Of a stretch of DNA of 62,887 nucleotides, positions 8,925 to 18,324 are shown piece by piece. Each line of letters opens with the position of its first letter. The first letter of the stretch is position 1. This DNA comes from Comamonadaceae bacterium (GTDB lineage Bacteria; Pseudomonadota; Gammaproteobacteria; Burkholderiales; Burkholderiaceae). The translations under genes and the position numbers were made by a program. The notes below the pieces were generated by a model. That model was not told the DNA's origin. It worked only from the letters and a program-made list of their open reading frames with translations, and made no database searches. The stretch covers positions 1 to 62,887 of the forward strand of contig CANKOT010000004.1 in NCBI GenBank assembly GCA_947484245.1, read 5' to 3'.

Positions 8925-10519
8925 GGGTTGGTCTTTGCTATTTCTGGCGACTTAACGATTGAAAGGGGCCCGTGAACCGCCAAAATTTCCCAATCTGGTG
9001 GCCAATAGGGCTGGATATTTTTAACCAATGCCAACTCACCTGGCATAGGCTCACGCCTTGGTGACTCTTGTTGGCGATATGTGGCAAACGAAGGCAAATG
9101 AACACCCCACTGAACCACAACTCGCTGGTCTTCTTTGAACATCATTGCCAGATCGTGCGCTGGCGCTTGCAGCGTACGCGACCACCAAGGCAGCGTGACC
9201 ATCGACAACACAAGGGATTGATAAAGTGCCAGTGTGAAAAATAAATAGCTTGTCTTCACTTTTAAATTCGCTATCTTGCTCAATCGAAGAAAAAATATAA
9301 ACGCAGGTGCCACATAAATGATCAGGGGCAAGGCAAAAATCCATACCTTCATATCTGTTTGAGGAGAGCCTTCTAGCAAAGCTTTGTAGTAGGGGTCAGA
9401 GACCCATTCGGGATAGTCGTGCAAATAGCTTGGACCCATGATCAAAATGGACAGGCCCAAGAGCGCAAGTAGCCAAGTCAGGATCCAAGTTAAACGACTT
9501 GCATGCAAAGAGGAGTAAGCAATGATGAAGCACATTGCAGGACCTGCATACAGCAAATAGTGAGGTAGCTTGGTATTGGCCAGCGTGAAAAAAACAAAGA
9601 CAAACAAAAACCAAATCCAACAATATTTCAGAAATGGGTTTTCCCAATGCGTTTTAAAATTTCCTAACGCTCTCAACCACAAGGCCGACCAAGGCAACCA
9701 GAGCAGAGGCAATGCAATGAGAAAGTAAGCCCAGTGCCCAGAGTGGCCTTCCATGCTTCCCATAAAACGCTCAACGTTGTGCTTGAGCAAAAAGCCTTCA
9801 ATAAAATGTCTACCGTGCCTTAGATAGGCATAGACATACCAAGGTAAAGCAACGACAGCAAAGACAAGCCAAGACCGCAGATTCAATATGAGAAGCTTAA
9901 TTCGCAAGCGGTAAGCAGGTGCAAAAAGCCAATAAATTAAAAGCGTACCCACTGGCACGACCAATGCCACCGGTCCCTTCACCAAAAAGCCCAAGCCCAC
10001 CCAAAGTGCAACTCGCTGCCCCGCCCATGCATGGTTATTTTCGAGCGATCGCCAAAGATCTAAGAAAATCAAAACGAAAAATAAACCCAGTAGTGCATCG
10101 GCAGTGGCGGTTCTGGCCATCGCCCATGGACCAAGGCTGGTTGCCGAAACAATGGCGGCCATCACTGCAGCATGGCCCCCCCACTCTTTCTGAGCGAACC
10201 TGGCTAGGGCCAAGCTTGCAAGCCATCCCGACAATGCAGAAGGCAAACGGAAAGCAAACTCATTGAGTCCAAAGATGGCTACACAAATAGCTTGAAACCA
10301 ATAAACACCAATGGGTTTGTCAAAACGATCGATACCATTCAAGGTGGTATGGCCCCAATCTTGAGAAACCAGCATTTCTCTGGTGGCCTCTGTGAATGCG
10401 CCTTCGTCAACATCAAAAAGAAGCGACTGATCTAAACCCAAAAGAAACAATCCCAACAGAGCCATCGCGCCAACCAGCCAAGCCAAGTGGTGAGAGTGAT
10501 TTGAATCAGTTGGCTGCAT
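8921..10519 (-). CDS. ArnT-like polyprenyl-phosphate glycosyltransferase (GT83/PMT family)
   Basis: The 532-residue protein is a polytopic membrane enzyme with about 12 membrane segments. Near its N terminus it has the family's DEGAFTEATREML motif, and shortly after it RFDKPIGVYW, which correspond to the catalytic acidic residue and metal region of ArnT. It is predicted to transfer a sugar from undecaprenyl phosphate to lipid A or another envelope acceptor on the periplasmic side. I chose the ATG at 10519 because GAGG precedes it at good spacing; an ATG at 10531 is also in frame. It overlaps the upstream ArnC-like gene. Confidence 0.85.
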   Translation of the reverse strand: MQPTDSNHSHHLAWLVGAMALLGLFLLGLDQSLLFDVDEGAFTEATREMLVSQDWGHTTLNGIDRFDKPIGVYWFQAICVAIFGLNEFAFRLPSALSGWLASLALARFAQKEWGGHAAVMAAIVSATSLGPWAMARTATADALLGLFFVLIFLDLWRSLENNHAWAGQRVALWVGLGFLVKGPVALVVPVGTLLIYWLFAPAYRLRIKLLILNLRSWLVFAVVALPWYVYAYLRHGRHFIEGFLLKHNVERFMGSMEGHSGHWAYFLIALPLLWLPWSALWLRALGNFKTHWENPFLKYCWIWFLFVFVFFTLANTKLPHYLLYAGPAMCFIIAYSSLHASRLTWILTWLLALLGLSILIMGPSYLHDYPEWVSDPYYKALLEGSPQTDMKVWIFALPLIIYVAPAFIFFLRLSKIANLKVKTSYLFFTLALYQSLVLSMVTLPWWSRTLQAPAHDLAMMFKEDQRVVVQWGVHLPSFATYRQQESPRREPMPGELALVKNIQPYWPPDWEILAVHGPLSIVKSPEIAKTNP

Positions 10520-11534
10520 GCCATCCCTCATTCATATTCAGGCTGGAAGAATGCAAAGTATGATAAGAATTGAACTTGCCAGCATCGTAGTAGGTGCGCA
10601 TCAAAATCTCTGCAATCACGCCAGTAGTGAGCAATTGAAGACCGCTCACTACCGCAAAAAATCCCAAGAACATCAAGGGACGATTGCCAATTGACTCGCC
10701 TAAAAACTTCAAGATGCCTAGGTAGGTCAATATAAGCAGTCCAATGCCCGTCACAATGCTGCCGAGACCGCCAAAGAAATGACCAGGACGCGAACCAAAT
10801 CGCAAAAAATAATGGATCGACAGCAAGTCAAGCAAGACCCGAAAGGTTCTAGACAAACCGTACTTAGACTGACCTTTGGTTCTAGGAAAATGTGCGACTG
10901 GCACTTCGGCCATGCGCTGCGGTGAGGTGACAGTGGCAAGCCAAGCGGGAATGAATCGATGCATCTCGCCGTAGAGTCGAACTTGGCGAAGCACAGATGC
11001 TCTGAAAGCCTTCAGGCTACAACCTAAATCTTGAAAGTGAAGTCCACTGACATTTCGGATAAGACGGTTGGCTATTTTAGAGGGCACTTTTCGAAGCCAA
11101 AAACCGTCTTGACGTTTCTGCCGCCATCCTGCCACCATGTCGAGATCTTCAGTCAATAACTTGTAAACCAATGCAGGAATATCCTGGGGATCGTTTTGCA
11201 AATCCCCATCCATGGTCACGATCACATCGCCTCTTGCTGCATCGATGCCAGCCTGCATTGCTGCTGTTTGCTTAAAGTTTCTGAGAAGTCGGATCAATCG
11301 AATATGAGGCCCCACCTCTTTTGCAGCTTTGCTCAACTGCTCCCAAGTGGCATCACTGCTGCCATCATCGACAACGATCAACTCCCATGAAAAAGCATAG
11401 TTTTTCAAAGCTTGATGAACAGCAAAGATCAAATCAGCAGCAAGTTCCTCTTCATTGAACATAGGCACCACCACAGAGAGGGTGTGAACCATCAAATTTG
11501 ATTTAGCACTTTTGAGAGTCAAAACATTAGACAT
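10506..11534 (-). CDS. Polyprenyl-phosphate glycosyltransferase, family 2 (ArnC/DPM1-like)
   Basis: The 342-residue protein has a GT-A domain with VVPMFNEEE, the nucleotide-binding DDGSSD and the metal-binding DGDLQNDPQD, followed by two C-terminal membrane segments (about 240-310). This is the ArnC/DPM1/GtrB type, which loads a sugar onto undecaprenyl phosphate at the cytoplasmic face. With the ArnT-like gene next to it, it forms a donor-making and transferring pair. The sugar is unknown; no other arn genes (arnA, arnB, arnD) are in the window. The start overlaps the stop of the upstream gene. Confidence 0.85.
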   Translation of the reverse strand: MSNVLTLKSAKSNLMVHTLSVVVPMFNEEELAADLIFAVHQALKNYAFSWELIVVDDGSSDATWEQLSKAAKEVGPHIRLIRLLRNFKQTAAMQAGIDAARGDVIVTMDGDLQNDPQDIPALVYKLLTEDLDMVAGWRQKRQDGFWLRKVPSKIANRLIRNVSGLHFQDLGCSLKAFRASVLRQVRLYGEMHRFIPAWLATVTSPQRMAEVPVAHFPRTKGQSKYGLSRTFRVLLDLLSIHYFLRFGSRPGHFFGGLGSIVTGIGLLILTYLGILKFLGESIGNRPLMFLGFFAVVSGLQLLTTGVIAEILMRTYYDAGKFNSYHTLHSSSLNMNEGWHAAN

Positions 11535-12483
11535 GAGAACTGCCTCTGCTTGAATCAATTTTGGATGCGAATAATCCGTGAAAAATCATAGAAATCAAAG
11601 CACCCAAAAGAGAAATAGAAAGGAAAAACAAATGAGAAAACAAAACAGATGCCATAAGGTGTTTCATATCGGCCCAAGGCAATCCCAGCCCTGCCCATAC
11701 TGCAGCCTCGTAAGTTCCCAAACCAGCGGGGCCTGTCAGTGGCAACAAAGCTGAAAGTTCTCCAGTCAATGCACCATCAAGGCATTGAAAGAGTGGCAGT
11801 CCAGTGAGGCTTTGCAACATGATGGCAACAACAGCAAGCTTGCAAAACCAGTTTGCGGCAGAACAAGCCCAGCCCCAAACATCAGAACGTTGATGAAGAA
11901 AAGCTCGCAATTGGCGAATGATGAAAAGACGTGACCGCAGCAGCCGAAGCCAATACTTCTGCGTTAACACGGCCAATACAATGCAACACAAAATAATCAG
12001 CACTCTGACTTCTGGTCGGAAGAACGGCAAAATTAAAAAAGCCATTGACAGAAGCACGACAGCATCTTGCAACCTCAACCAAAGCAAGCTGCGAATGCAT
12101 TTCTGCCAAGAAACATCGAATAAATTTCTAACCAAAACTGGGTAGCCCAACTCACCGACTCTAAAGGGAACCAAAATAACGGCTGCATTGTGCAAAAAGA
12201 TAAGGTGCAATGCTTGAAAGAAATTGATCTGACCTTGCGATTTCCACTCCAAACGGAATCGGATGGCCCGAAAAATAAAACTGAGCACCCAACCTAATAC
12301 GCACAAAAATACCAAAGATAGGGGCAACTCTACATAACGGCTGTAGGTTAAATCCCAGTTGGAATTTCGGACCAAAATCAAAAGCAGCACCAAGGAAAGC
12401 ACCCAAAATGCGATTCGATAAAACCACTTTCGCAGGCGGATATGCGAAGCTAAGTTGCTTTCTAAAATTAAGGGTTGCATCAC
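11527..12483 (-). CDS. YbhN/AglD-type flippase-like integral membrane protein
   Basis: The 318-residue protein has about eight hydrophobic segments. It resembles the UPF0104 / lysylphosphatidylglycerol synthase transmembrane family, with the conserved glycine-rich LPLTGPAGLGTYE segment near residue 250. Members are often next to polyprenyl glycosyltransferases and have been proposed to flip lipid-linked substrates. Here it lies directly upstream of an ArnC-like and an ArnT-like gene, which supports a lipid-linked sugar flippase role by context only. No catalytic domain (MprF C-terminal type) is present. Confidence 0.75.
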   Translation of the reverse strand: MMQPLILESNLASHIRLRKWFYRIAFWVLSLVLLLILVRNSNWDLTYSRYVELPLSLVFLCVLGWVLSFIFRAIRFRLEWKSQGQINFFQALHLIFLHNAAVILVPFRVGELGYPVLVRNLFDVSWQKCIRSLLWLRLQDAVVLLSMAFLILPFFRPEVRVLIILCCIVLAVLTQKYWLRLLRSRLFIIRQLRAFLHQRSDVWGWACSAANWFCKLAVVAIMLQSLTGLPLFQCLDGALTGELSALLPLTGPAGLGTYEAAVWAGLGLPWADMKHLMASVLFSHLFFLSISLLGALISMIFHGLFASKIDSSRGSSHV

Positions 12484-12495
12484 TCAACAACCCAA

Positions 12496-13311
12496 TCAGG
12501 CAGCTCGCGACCGAATTGATTCATTGATCAACAAAAAGGCCTTGAGCATAGAAAGGCAGCCCAAGCTCAATTGAAAGAGATAAACAAAGAAAAAATCAGA
12601 TTGCGGATAAAACAGATACGTGGCAATCAGAATATGAATCAAAATAAGCAAGAAAAGGCCTCTTTGTGACCTGAACCAATGATTCCACGTGTGGTACCGC
12701 TCCCAAACAAAAGTAAGCGCAACTACAAAAAATGCCAATCCGGCACCGACGATGACATCAGAGGGCCAATGCGCTCCAACTGCAACCCGCGCCCATGCAA
12801 CCAGACCTGAAAAGACAGCGATCAGGCATAAATTTGACCAAAGCACGCCACGTTGTCTGAACACGGTGCACAAAATAAGAGCACATGAAATTGCGGCAAA
12901 CGCATGTCCAGATGGCATAGACCCAGTGATCAAAGGTGGATGATCAATCAATGACAACATCTCTTGACCCAATACGTTAGCAGGTCGTGGTATGGGAAAT
13001 AGGTTCTTGATCAATTGAACCGACACCGCACCAACCAGCCATGTTTTGATAATCCATGACGTCACTTCTCCACGACGGCGCTCAGACACTAACAAAATGA
13101 GCAAAACAACCCAAGCATCGCCACAAATATTGATCAAAGACCACAACCACGCGGGTAAAAACGGATTTGTATGGATAGACAGCATCCATTTTTGATTGAA
13201 CTCAGAACCAACGAGGGAAATACTTGTTAAAACACTCAGGCACAAAATAAATCCAACGGAAATGAGGATTCGTTTTGAAGTTAAGCTGTGTTGTATTGAA
13301 GAAAAGTTCAT
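12496..13311 (-). CDS. PAP2-family membrane phosphatase, second copy
   Basis: The 271-residue polytopic protein has all three parts of the PAP2 phosphatase signature: KNLFPIPRP, then MPSGHAFAA, then ARVAVGAHWPSD. The first gene of the leftward run, it is unlike the copy at 8190 in sequence and has a more complete motif set. Lipid phosphate or undecaprenyl pyrophosphate are the likely substrates. I chose the ATG at 13311; a TTG at 13357-13359 could add 16 residues but would run into the promoter region. A perfect 23-base palindrome with PhoB-type half-sites lies 53 bases upstream. Confidence 0.82.
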   Translation of the reverse strand: MNFSSIQHSLTSKRILISVGFILCLSVLTSISLVGSEFNQKWMLSIHTNPFLPAWLWSLINICGDAWVVLLILLVSERRRGEVTSWIIKTWLVGAVSVQLIKNLFPIPRPANVLGQEMLSLIDHPPLITGSMPSGHAFAAISCALILCTVFRQRGVLWSNLCLIAVFSGLVAWARVAVGAHWPSDVIVGAGLAFFVVALTFVWERYHTWNHWFRSQRGLFLLILIHILIATYLFYPQSDFFFVYLFQLSLGCLSMLKAFLLINESIRSRAA

Positions 13312-13363
13312 AAATTTGCCAGTAACAAGCCAATGGCTCACTGCATGTGAACATTTCAACTAA

Positions 13364-13386
13364 GTTTCATGACAATGTCATGAAAC
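13364..13386. promoter_or_regulatory. Perfect 23-base palindrome with Pho-box half-sites between divergent genes
   Basis: Eleven bases are mirrored exactly around a central A at 13375. Read in either direction the element gives GTTTCAT-N4-ATGTCAT, i.e. heptamers matching CTGTCAT at 5/7 and 6/7 and spaced 11 bases apart, so PhoB could bind facing either gene. To the right TAGATT (13392-13397) lies 10 bases beyond the box; to the left TGAAAT lies at the same distance. The rightward -10 would place the transcript start at the epimerase ATG, which has no ribosome site and may be leaderless. Confidence 0.5.
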
Positions 13387-13404
13387 CAAATTAGATTCAG
13401 ACTG

Positions 13405-14409
13405 ATGAAAAGAAAAGTTCTGATCACAGGTGCAGCAGGATTCATTGGATCCAAACTTGCTGATCACTTGAGTGAACTTGGCCACGAAGTTATTGGCTGC
13501 GACATTTACAATTTCCGGAATCAATTTTTTGATGTTGGGGATTCAAATCACCTTGCCCTCCAACGCCTTAGGTTTGATCGAATTGCACATTTCTTAAAAC
13601 GAAATGGCATTGAATACTATTCAATAGACATAGCAGACCCATCTCAAGTCAGCAAACTGTTTCAGAAAATTCATCCTGATGTCGTAGTCCATTTGGCAGC
13701 ACAAGCAGGCGTCAGACATTCAGTCAAATCACCCATGGATTTCGTCAAATCGAATTTGAATGGGTTTGCCAATGTGTTGGACTCGTGTAAAACACATGAG
13801 GTTAAGAACTTCTTATATGCAAGCTCGTCAAGCGTGTATGGCGCACGAACCGAAGCGCCATTTCAAGAGTCTGATCGTTGTGATTCGCCTGAATCATTCT
13901 ATGCAGCCACCAAGATTGCCAATGAGCAAATGGCAAAAGCCTATTTCGCACAATATCAAACACCCTCTCTAGGACTGCGATTTTTTACTGTCTATGGTCC
14001 ATGGGGTCGGATGGACATGGCGCCCTACCTGTTTGCCCAAAAAATGCGCCGACAGCAGGCAATTCAGTTGTTCGGAAACGGATTGTTAAAAAGAGATTTC
14101 ACATTCGTTGGAGATACTGTATTCGCAATTGCTCGCCTAATTGAAAATGGCATCAACCAATCGCAAGCAGATGTCGTCAACGTAGGGCACTCCAATCCCA
14201 TAGAAGTCAAAGAGTTTGTTCAAACGCTGGCTGATTGCTTGAATGTACAACCCATCATTGAATTACTGCCAATGCAAGTATCCGATGTGCCATTGACTTG
14301 CGCCAGTGATGCAAAACTCAGACAAATGATTGGTGAATGGCCACATACCAGTCTTAGAAATGGCTTGCTTGAAATGGTTGAATGGTTAGAAAAATGGAAC
14401 CCATTGTGA
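13405..14409 (+). CDS. NAD-dependent sugar-nucleotide epimerase (UDP-glucuronate 4-epimerase-like)
   Basis: The 334-residue protein is a short-chain dehydrogenase-fold enzyme. It has the NAD-binding TGAAGFIGS near the N terminus, the SSSSVYG segment with the catalytic serine and the YAATK catalytic tyrosine-lysine pair. The overall pattern, including an insertion after the first helix (YNFRNQFF) and TVYGPWGRMDMA, fits UDP-glucuronate 4-epimerases. This fits the nearby ugd, whose product is UDP-glucuronate; UDP-galacturonate would then be the product. It starts a rightward run with lptF, ugd and lplT. Confidence 0.82.
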   Translation: MKRKVLITGAAGFIGSKLADHLSELGHEVIGCDIYNFRNQFFDVGDSNHLALQRLRFDRIAHFLKRNGIEYYSIDIADPSQVSKLFQKIHPDVVVHLAAQAGVRHSVKSPMDFVKSNLNGFANVLDSCKTHEVKNFLYASSSSVYGARTEAPFQESDRCDSPESFYAATKIANEQMAKAYFAQYQTPSLGLRFFTVYGPWGRMDMAPYLFAQKMRRQQAIQLFGNGLLKRDFTFVGDTVFAIARLIENGINQSQADVVNVGHSNPIEVKEFVQTLADCLNVQPIIELLPMQVSDVPLTCASDAKLRQMIGEWPHTSLRNGLLEMVEWLEKWNPL

Positions 14410-14441
14410 GCTAATCACTGGAATTTATAAATTTTGCAGTG

Positions 14442-15542
14442 ATGACTCTTTTTCAAAAAAGTATACAAAAGGATTTGCTTCGGAATTTTGGGGGCGCAAC
14501 GGTCATCCTTTTCACCATTGTCATGACTATCATGCTCATTCGCATCTTGGGCAGGGCATCAAAGGGGCAAGTCGATCCTTCAGAAGTGATATTGCTAATT
14601 GGTTTGAATGGCATCGGCTATGCGGCGCCCATTCTGACCTTGAGTTTGTTTGTTTCTGTGGTCTACACATTTTCGCGCATGTACCTCGACAGCGAAATGG
14701 TCATCTGGTTTTCAAGTGGCGTCAGTCTCATTAAATTTCTCAAACCACTTTGTACATTTGCATGGCCCTTTATCTTGACCATTGCGTTGTTGGCACTTTT
14801 TGCCTGGCCATGGAGCAATGTCCAAACTCAGTACTTGAAAGACAGGTTTGAAAAGCGAAGCGATATTGAGCGAGTAACTCCAGGGCAATTTCAAGAATCA
14901 AATTCCAACAAGATGGTCTTTTTCATTGAAAAAAAACAGAAAAATGATGACGAAGCCACCAGTGTTTTTATATCGAAATTAGATGGAAATTTAGAAACCA
15001 TCACAACAGCCAAAGCTGGAAATGTCGAATGGTTTGACAAAGACAAATTTCTATCACTGAAACAAGGACAACAAACCGTCATTGATCATCAAACAGGCCA
15101 AGTTCGAATGACGGAATTTAACCAATTCAAGTATTGGTTAGACCCAAGCAATCGGCAGATCTTGTCTGGCACGCAAAGTCAGATGTTAAGCACAGTTGAA
15201 TTAATCAGAAGCAAAGAACCCAATCATCAAGGAGAACTTTTTTGGCGCATTGGCTTGTTCATAGCTGCAATCAACTTAGCCTTGTTAGCCATTCAACTTG
15301 CGAGCGTGAATCCCAGGATCGGCAGAAGCTATTCTTTAGGTATGGCGCTACTGTGTTTTGTAGGCTACTACAACATGCTCACCGTCGGCAAACGCCTGAT
15401 TGCCGATGGCATTGCTACTTTTGGCGGCATGATGCTAGCCGTCCATGGCACAGCGACGCTCATTGTGTTGATTTGGTATTTGCACTCTGAGATCAATTTG
15501 CACTGGCGCAGATTGAGCGTGAAGGCATCGTCAATTCACTAA
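14442..15542 (+). CDS. lptF: LPS export permease LptF
   Basis: The 366-residue protein belongs to the YjgP/YjgQ (LptF/LptG) family: three N-terminal membrane segments including RMYLDSEMVIWFSSGVS, a periplasmic beta-jellyroll region (about 140-260) and three C-terminal membrane segments. LptF and LptG form the membrane part of the LptB2FG transporter that extracts lipopolysaccharide from the inner membrane. LptG is not in the window. I start at the ATG at 14442; a GTG directly before it is in frame. It lies between an epimerase and ugd, consistent with lipopolysaccharide or glycolipid synthesis here. Confidence 0.85.
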   Translation: MTLFQKSIQKDLLRNFGGATVILFTIVMTIMLIRILGRASKGQVDPSEVILLIGLNGIGYAAPILTLSLFVSVVYTFSRMYLDSEMVIWFSSGVSLIKFLKPLCTFAWPFILTIALLALFAWPWSNVQTQYLKDRFEKRSDIERVTPGQFQESNSNKMVFFIEKKQKNDDEATSVFISKLDGNLETITTAKAGNVEWFDKDKFLSLKQGQQTVIDHQTGQVRMTEFNQFKYWLDPSNRQILSGTQSQMLSTVELIRSKEPNHQGELFWRIGLFIAAINLALLAIQLASVNPRIGRSYSLGMALLCFVGYYNMLTVGKRLIADGIATFGGMMLAVHGTATLIVLIWYLHSEINLHWRRLSVKASSIH

Positions 15543-15566
15543 AGCTCATACATGAAGCTTTGATTT

Positions 15567-15595
15567 CCGTCACGAAAAATACACGAATTAGTCAC
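15567..15595 (+). promoter_or_regulatory. Weak Pho-box-like triplet upstream of ugd
   Basis: Three heptamers occur at an exact 11-base period: CCGTCAC, AATACAC and TAGTCAC. They match CTGTCAT at 5/7, 2/7 and 4/7 positions, so the middle one is poor. The element ends 49 bases before the ugd start. It lies in the 102-base gap between lptF and ugd. Reading it as a PhoB site is tentative and rests mainly on the period and the stronger boxes elsewhere in the window. Confidence 0.25.
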
Positions 15596-15644
15596 AACAC
15601 AGAAATTTTAGCTCTCCAAAATTAGGCAATCCTTGGAGATCACC

Positions 15645-17066
15645 ATGAAAATTTCAATTGTCGGCGCTGGTTATGTAGGTTTGGTTACTGGCGGTTGCTT
15701 GGCAGATCTGGGCCATCAAGTCATTTGCATAGACAGTGATGCCAAGAAGGTTGGCACTTTGAATGCTGCTGGCTTGCCCATTTATGAACCTGGCCTTCAA
15801 GAACTGATCGCCAGAAACAGGGCAGAAGGTCGAATTCACTTCACTACAGACATGGCGCAGGCAGTCGAGCATGGAGAGGTTATTTTCATTGCAGTTGGAA
15901 CACCATCACAAGAAGACGGTTCGGCAGATTTGCAACATGTCTTGGCGGTTGCCAGCCAAATAGGTCGACATTTGAAGAAGTTCAAAGTCATTGTGAACAA
16001 GTCAACAGTGCCTGTGGGTACCGCCTATCGAGTGCAAAAATGTCTTCAGGATGAACTGGACAATCGTGGAATGACTGACTCTCTCTTTGAAGTCATATCC
16101 AACCCAGAATTCTTGAAAGAAGGCGCAGCCATCAAAGACTTCATGCATCCCGATCGAATTGTGATTGGCTTGGATGACAGTCCCAATTACAAAATGGTTC
16201 ACCAAAAGATGGAGCTTCTCTATTCCAGCTTTAACAGGCACCATGCTCGCACCATCTGGATGGACGTTCGAAGTGCGGAACTCACTAAATATGCCGCCAA
16301 TGCCATGTTGGCAACTCGCATTTCATTCATGAATGAAATTGCCAACCTCTCTGATTTGCTGGGAGCAGACATCGATAGCATCCGAAGAGGCATTGGGGCA
16401 GACCAACGCATTGGACATGACTTCTTGTATGCTGGAACAGGTTATGGAGGCAGTTGCTTTCCCAAAGATACACGCGCTTTGATTCAAACAGCCTTGGACT
16501 GCGGAAGTCAAATGAAGGTGGTCACTGCCGTTGAGAACGTCAATGATCAGCAAAAAACTTTACTGGTTTCACGTTTGGTTCAGCATTTTGGTGAAAATTT
16601 CAACGGCTTGAAATTTGCTATTTGGGGTTTAGCGTTCAAACCGAATACAGATGACATGCGCGAAGCTCCAAGTTGGGTCATCATCCAAGAACTTCTCAAG
16701 CGTGGCGCACAAGTTAGTGCATTTGACCCATTGATATCCAAAGAAGGGGCTGACGCTTTAGCTCACCATATTCAAAACAAAGCTGATTTGTCTCGCTTTC
16801 ACATAGCAGACTCTGCCTATGCAGCTGCCAACAATGCAGATGCGCTGCTGGTCGTCACTGAATGGAAAACCTTCCACCATCCTGATTTTGATGCACTCAA
16901 AGCCTGTATGAACCAAGCTTTCATTCTAGATGGACGAAATTTGTATGATCCACAAATGCTTGAAGATATGGGTATTGCCTATCAGGGTATTGGCCGACGA
17001 AATCAACTGGCCCTGAACTTCAAGGCAGGTCGAAATCTCATCAAATTAGAGGAAGCATCGGCATAA
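15645..17066 (+). CDS. ugd: UDP-glucose 6-dehydrogenase
   Basis: The 473-residue protein has the NAD-binding GAGYVGLVTGGCLA at its N terminus, the NPEFLKEG central motif, and the catalytic cysteine C271 in GGSCFPKDT. It oxidises UDP-glucose twice to UDP-glucuronate with two NAD. I chose the ATG at 15645, preceded by GGAG at 15635-15638, over an in-frame TTG at 15633. UDP-glucuronate could feed the adjacent epimerase, lipid A sugars, or glucuronosyl diacylglycerol made by a GT4 enzyme. lplT follows after 7 bases. Confidence 0.95.
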   Translation: MKISIVGAGYVGLVTGGCLADLGHQVICIDSDAKKVGTLNAAGLPIYEPGLQELIARNRAEGRIHFTTDMAQAVEHGEVIFIAVGTPSQEDGSADLQHVLAVASQIGRHLKKFKVIVNKSTVPVGTAYRVQKCLQDELDNRGMTDSLFEVISNPEFLKEGAAIKDFMHPDRIVIGLDDSPNYKMVHQKMELLYSSFNRHHARTIWMDVRSAELTKYAANAMLATRISFMNEIANLSDLLGADIDSIRRGIGADQRIGHDFLYAGTGYGGSCFPKDTRALIQTALDCGSQMKVVTAVENVNDQQKTLLVSRLVQHFGENFNGLKFAIWGLAFKPNTDDMREAPSWVIIQELLKRGAQVSAFDPLISKEGADALAHHIQNKADLSRFHIADSAYAAANNADALLVVTEWKTFHHPDFDALKACMNQAFILDGRNLYDPQMLEDMGIAYQGIGRRNQLALNFKAGRNLIKLEEASA

Positions 17067-17073
17067 GTCAAAT

Positions 17074-18324
17074 ATGCCTAAGGGTTTCTTTTTCCTGATC
17101 AGCGCTCAATTTACGTCTGGTCTGGCAGACAATGCTTTTCTCATTTTAGGCATTGCATTTTTAAGTGAACAAGGCTATCCAGGGTGGTGGGCGCCACTTC
17201 TGAAGTTTTCTTTCACTCTTTCATATGTACTATTGGCACCGCTGATGGGGCCACTTGCAGATGCCTATGCCAAAGCCAAACTCATGGCTTGCATGAATGC
17301 ACTCAAAGTGGTGGGAGTTGCATTCATTTTCACCAATTTTCACCCCATGCTGGCATTTGCCATTGTAGGTCTGGCTGCTTCGGCCTATGCCCCTGCCAAA
17401 TATGGTCTCATGACGGAGACAGTACCCGCTGAACAATTGGTCAAGGCCAATGCTTGGTTAGAAGTCTCCGTTGTCATGTCGGTTATTTTGGGTACGGTTT
17501 GCGGCGGGTTCCTTGTTGCTGCCAAAAATTTTGAGTACATGCTGATACTCAATCAGACCCTCATTGAAAATTTAAACTTGTCATTGCAAACTCAATATGC
17601 TGGGCCTTTGATTTCATTGATTGTGATCTACATCACAGCAGCAGTTCTGAACTTCAAAATTCCACACATCGACATCAAGTATGAGCAGCAAAGCATGAAA
17701 CCGATTGCACTGTTTAGAAATTTTTTCCAAAGCAATCGGATTTTGTGGACCGATCCTTTAGGGCGAGTGTCATTGGCAGTCACTACCCTTTTTTGGGGCA
17801 TTGGTGCAGTCGTTCAATTTGCAGTCTTAGTCTGGGCAAAAGAGGCACTTGACATGCCTTTAGAACAAGCAAGTTTGCTTCAAGCGGTCGTAGCCATTGG
17901 CGTTATTGTTGGTGCGGGGGCAGCAGGTCAGATGGTGGCTCTTCACCACGCTTTCAAAGTTTTACCATTGGGGATCTGGCTGGGATTATCCTTGCCAGCC
18001 TTGGCTTTCTCGTCATCACTTTGGGTTGCAGTTCCAATTATGCTTTTAACGGGCTTTGCTGGTGGAATGCTGATGGTCCCAATGAATGCAATATTGCAAA
18101 ATCGAGGCTATCAACTTCTAACTGCAGGACGCTCTATCGCTGTACAAGGCTTTAATGAAAATGCCAGCGTCTTGATCATGCTTGGCATATACAGTTGTCT
18201 ATTGGCATTTGAGATTCCATTGCAATGGGTCATGACCTTGATGGGTACATTCATGGCAATTGGCATTCTTTACTTCATGCGAATTGCATCCCAGAAAACT
18301 GATTCAACTTGCTCAGAAATTTGA
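17074..18324 (+). CDS. lplT: Lysophospholipid transporter LplT (MFS family)
   Basis: The 416-residue protein is a 12-segment major facilitator. The N-terminal SAQFTSGLADNAFLI and the following pattern, including APAKYGLMTETVP, are typical of LplT. LplT flips lysophospholipids such as 2-acyl-glycerophosphoethanolamine inward across the inner membrane for reacylation. The usual partner acyltransferase Aas is absent here. Its 3' end overlaps the convergent GT4 gene by 55 bases. Co-direction and 7-base spacing put it in an operon with ugd. Confidence 0.85.
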   Translation: MPKGFFFLISAQFTSGLADNAFLILGIAFLSEQGYPGWWAPLLKFSFTLSYVLLAPLMGPLADAYAKAKLMACMNALKVVGVAFIFTNFHPMLAFAIVGLAASAYAPAKYGLMTETVPAEQLVKANAWLEVSVVMSVILGTVCGGFLVAAKNFEYMLILNQTLIENLNLSLQTQYAGPLISLIVIYITAAVLNFKIPHIDIKYEQQSMKPIALFRNFFQSNRILWTDPLGRVSLAVTTLFWGIGAVVQFAVLVWAKEALDMPLEQASLLQAVVAIGVIVGAGAAGQMVALHHAFKVLPLGIWLGLSLPALAFSSSLWVAVPIMLLTGFAGGMLMVPMNAILQNRGYQLLTAGRSIAVQGFNENASVLIMLGIYSCLLAFEIPLQWVMTLMGTFMAIGILYFMRIASQKTDSTCSEI

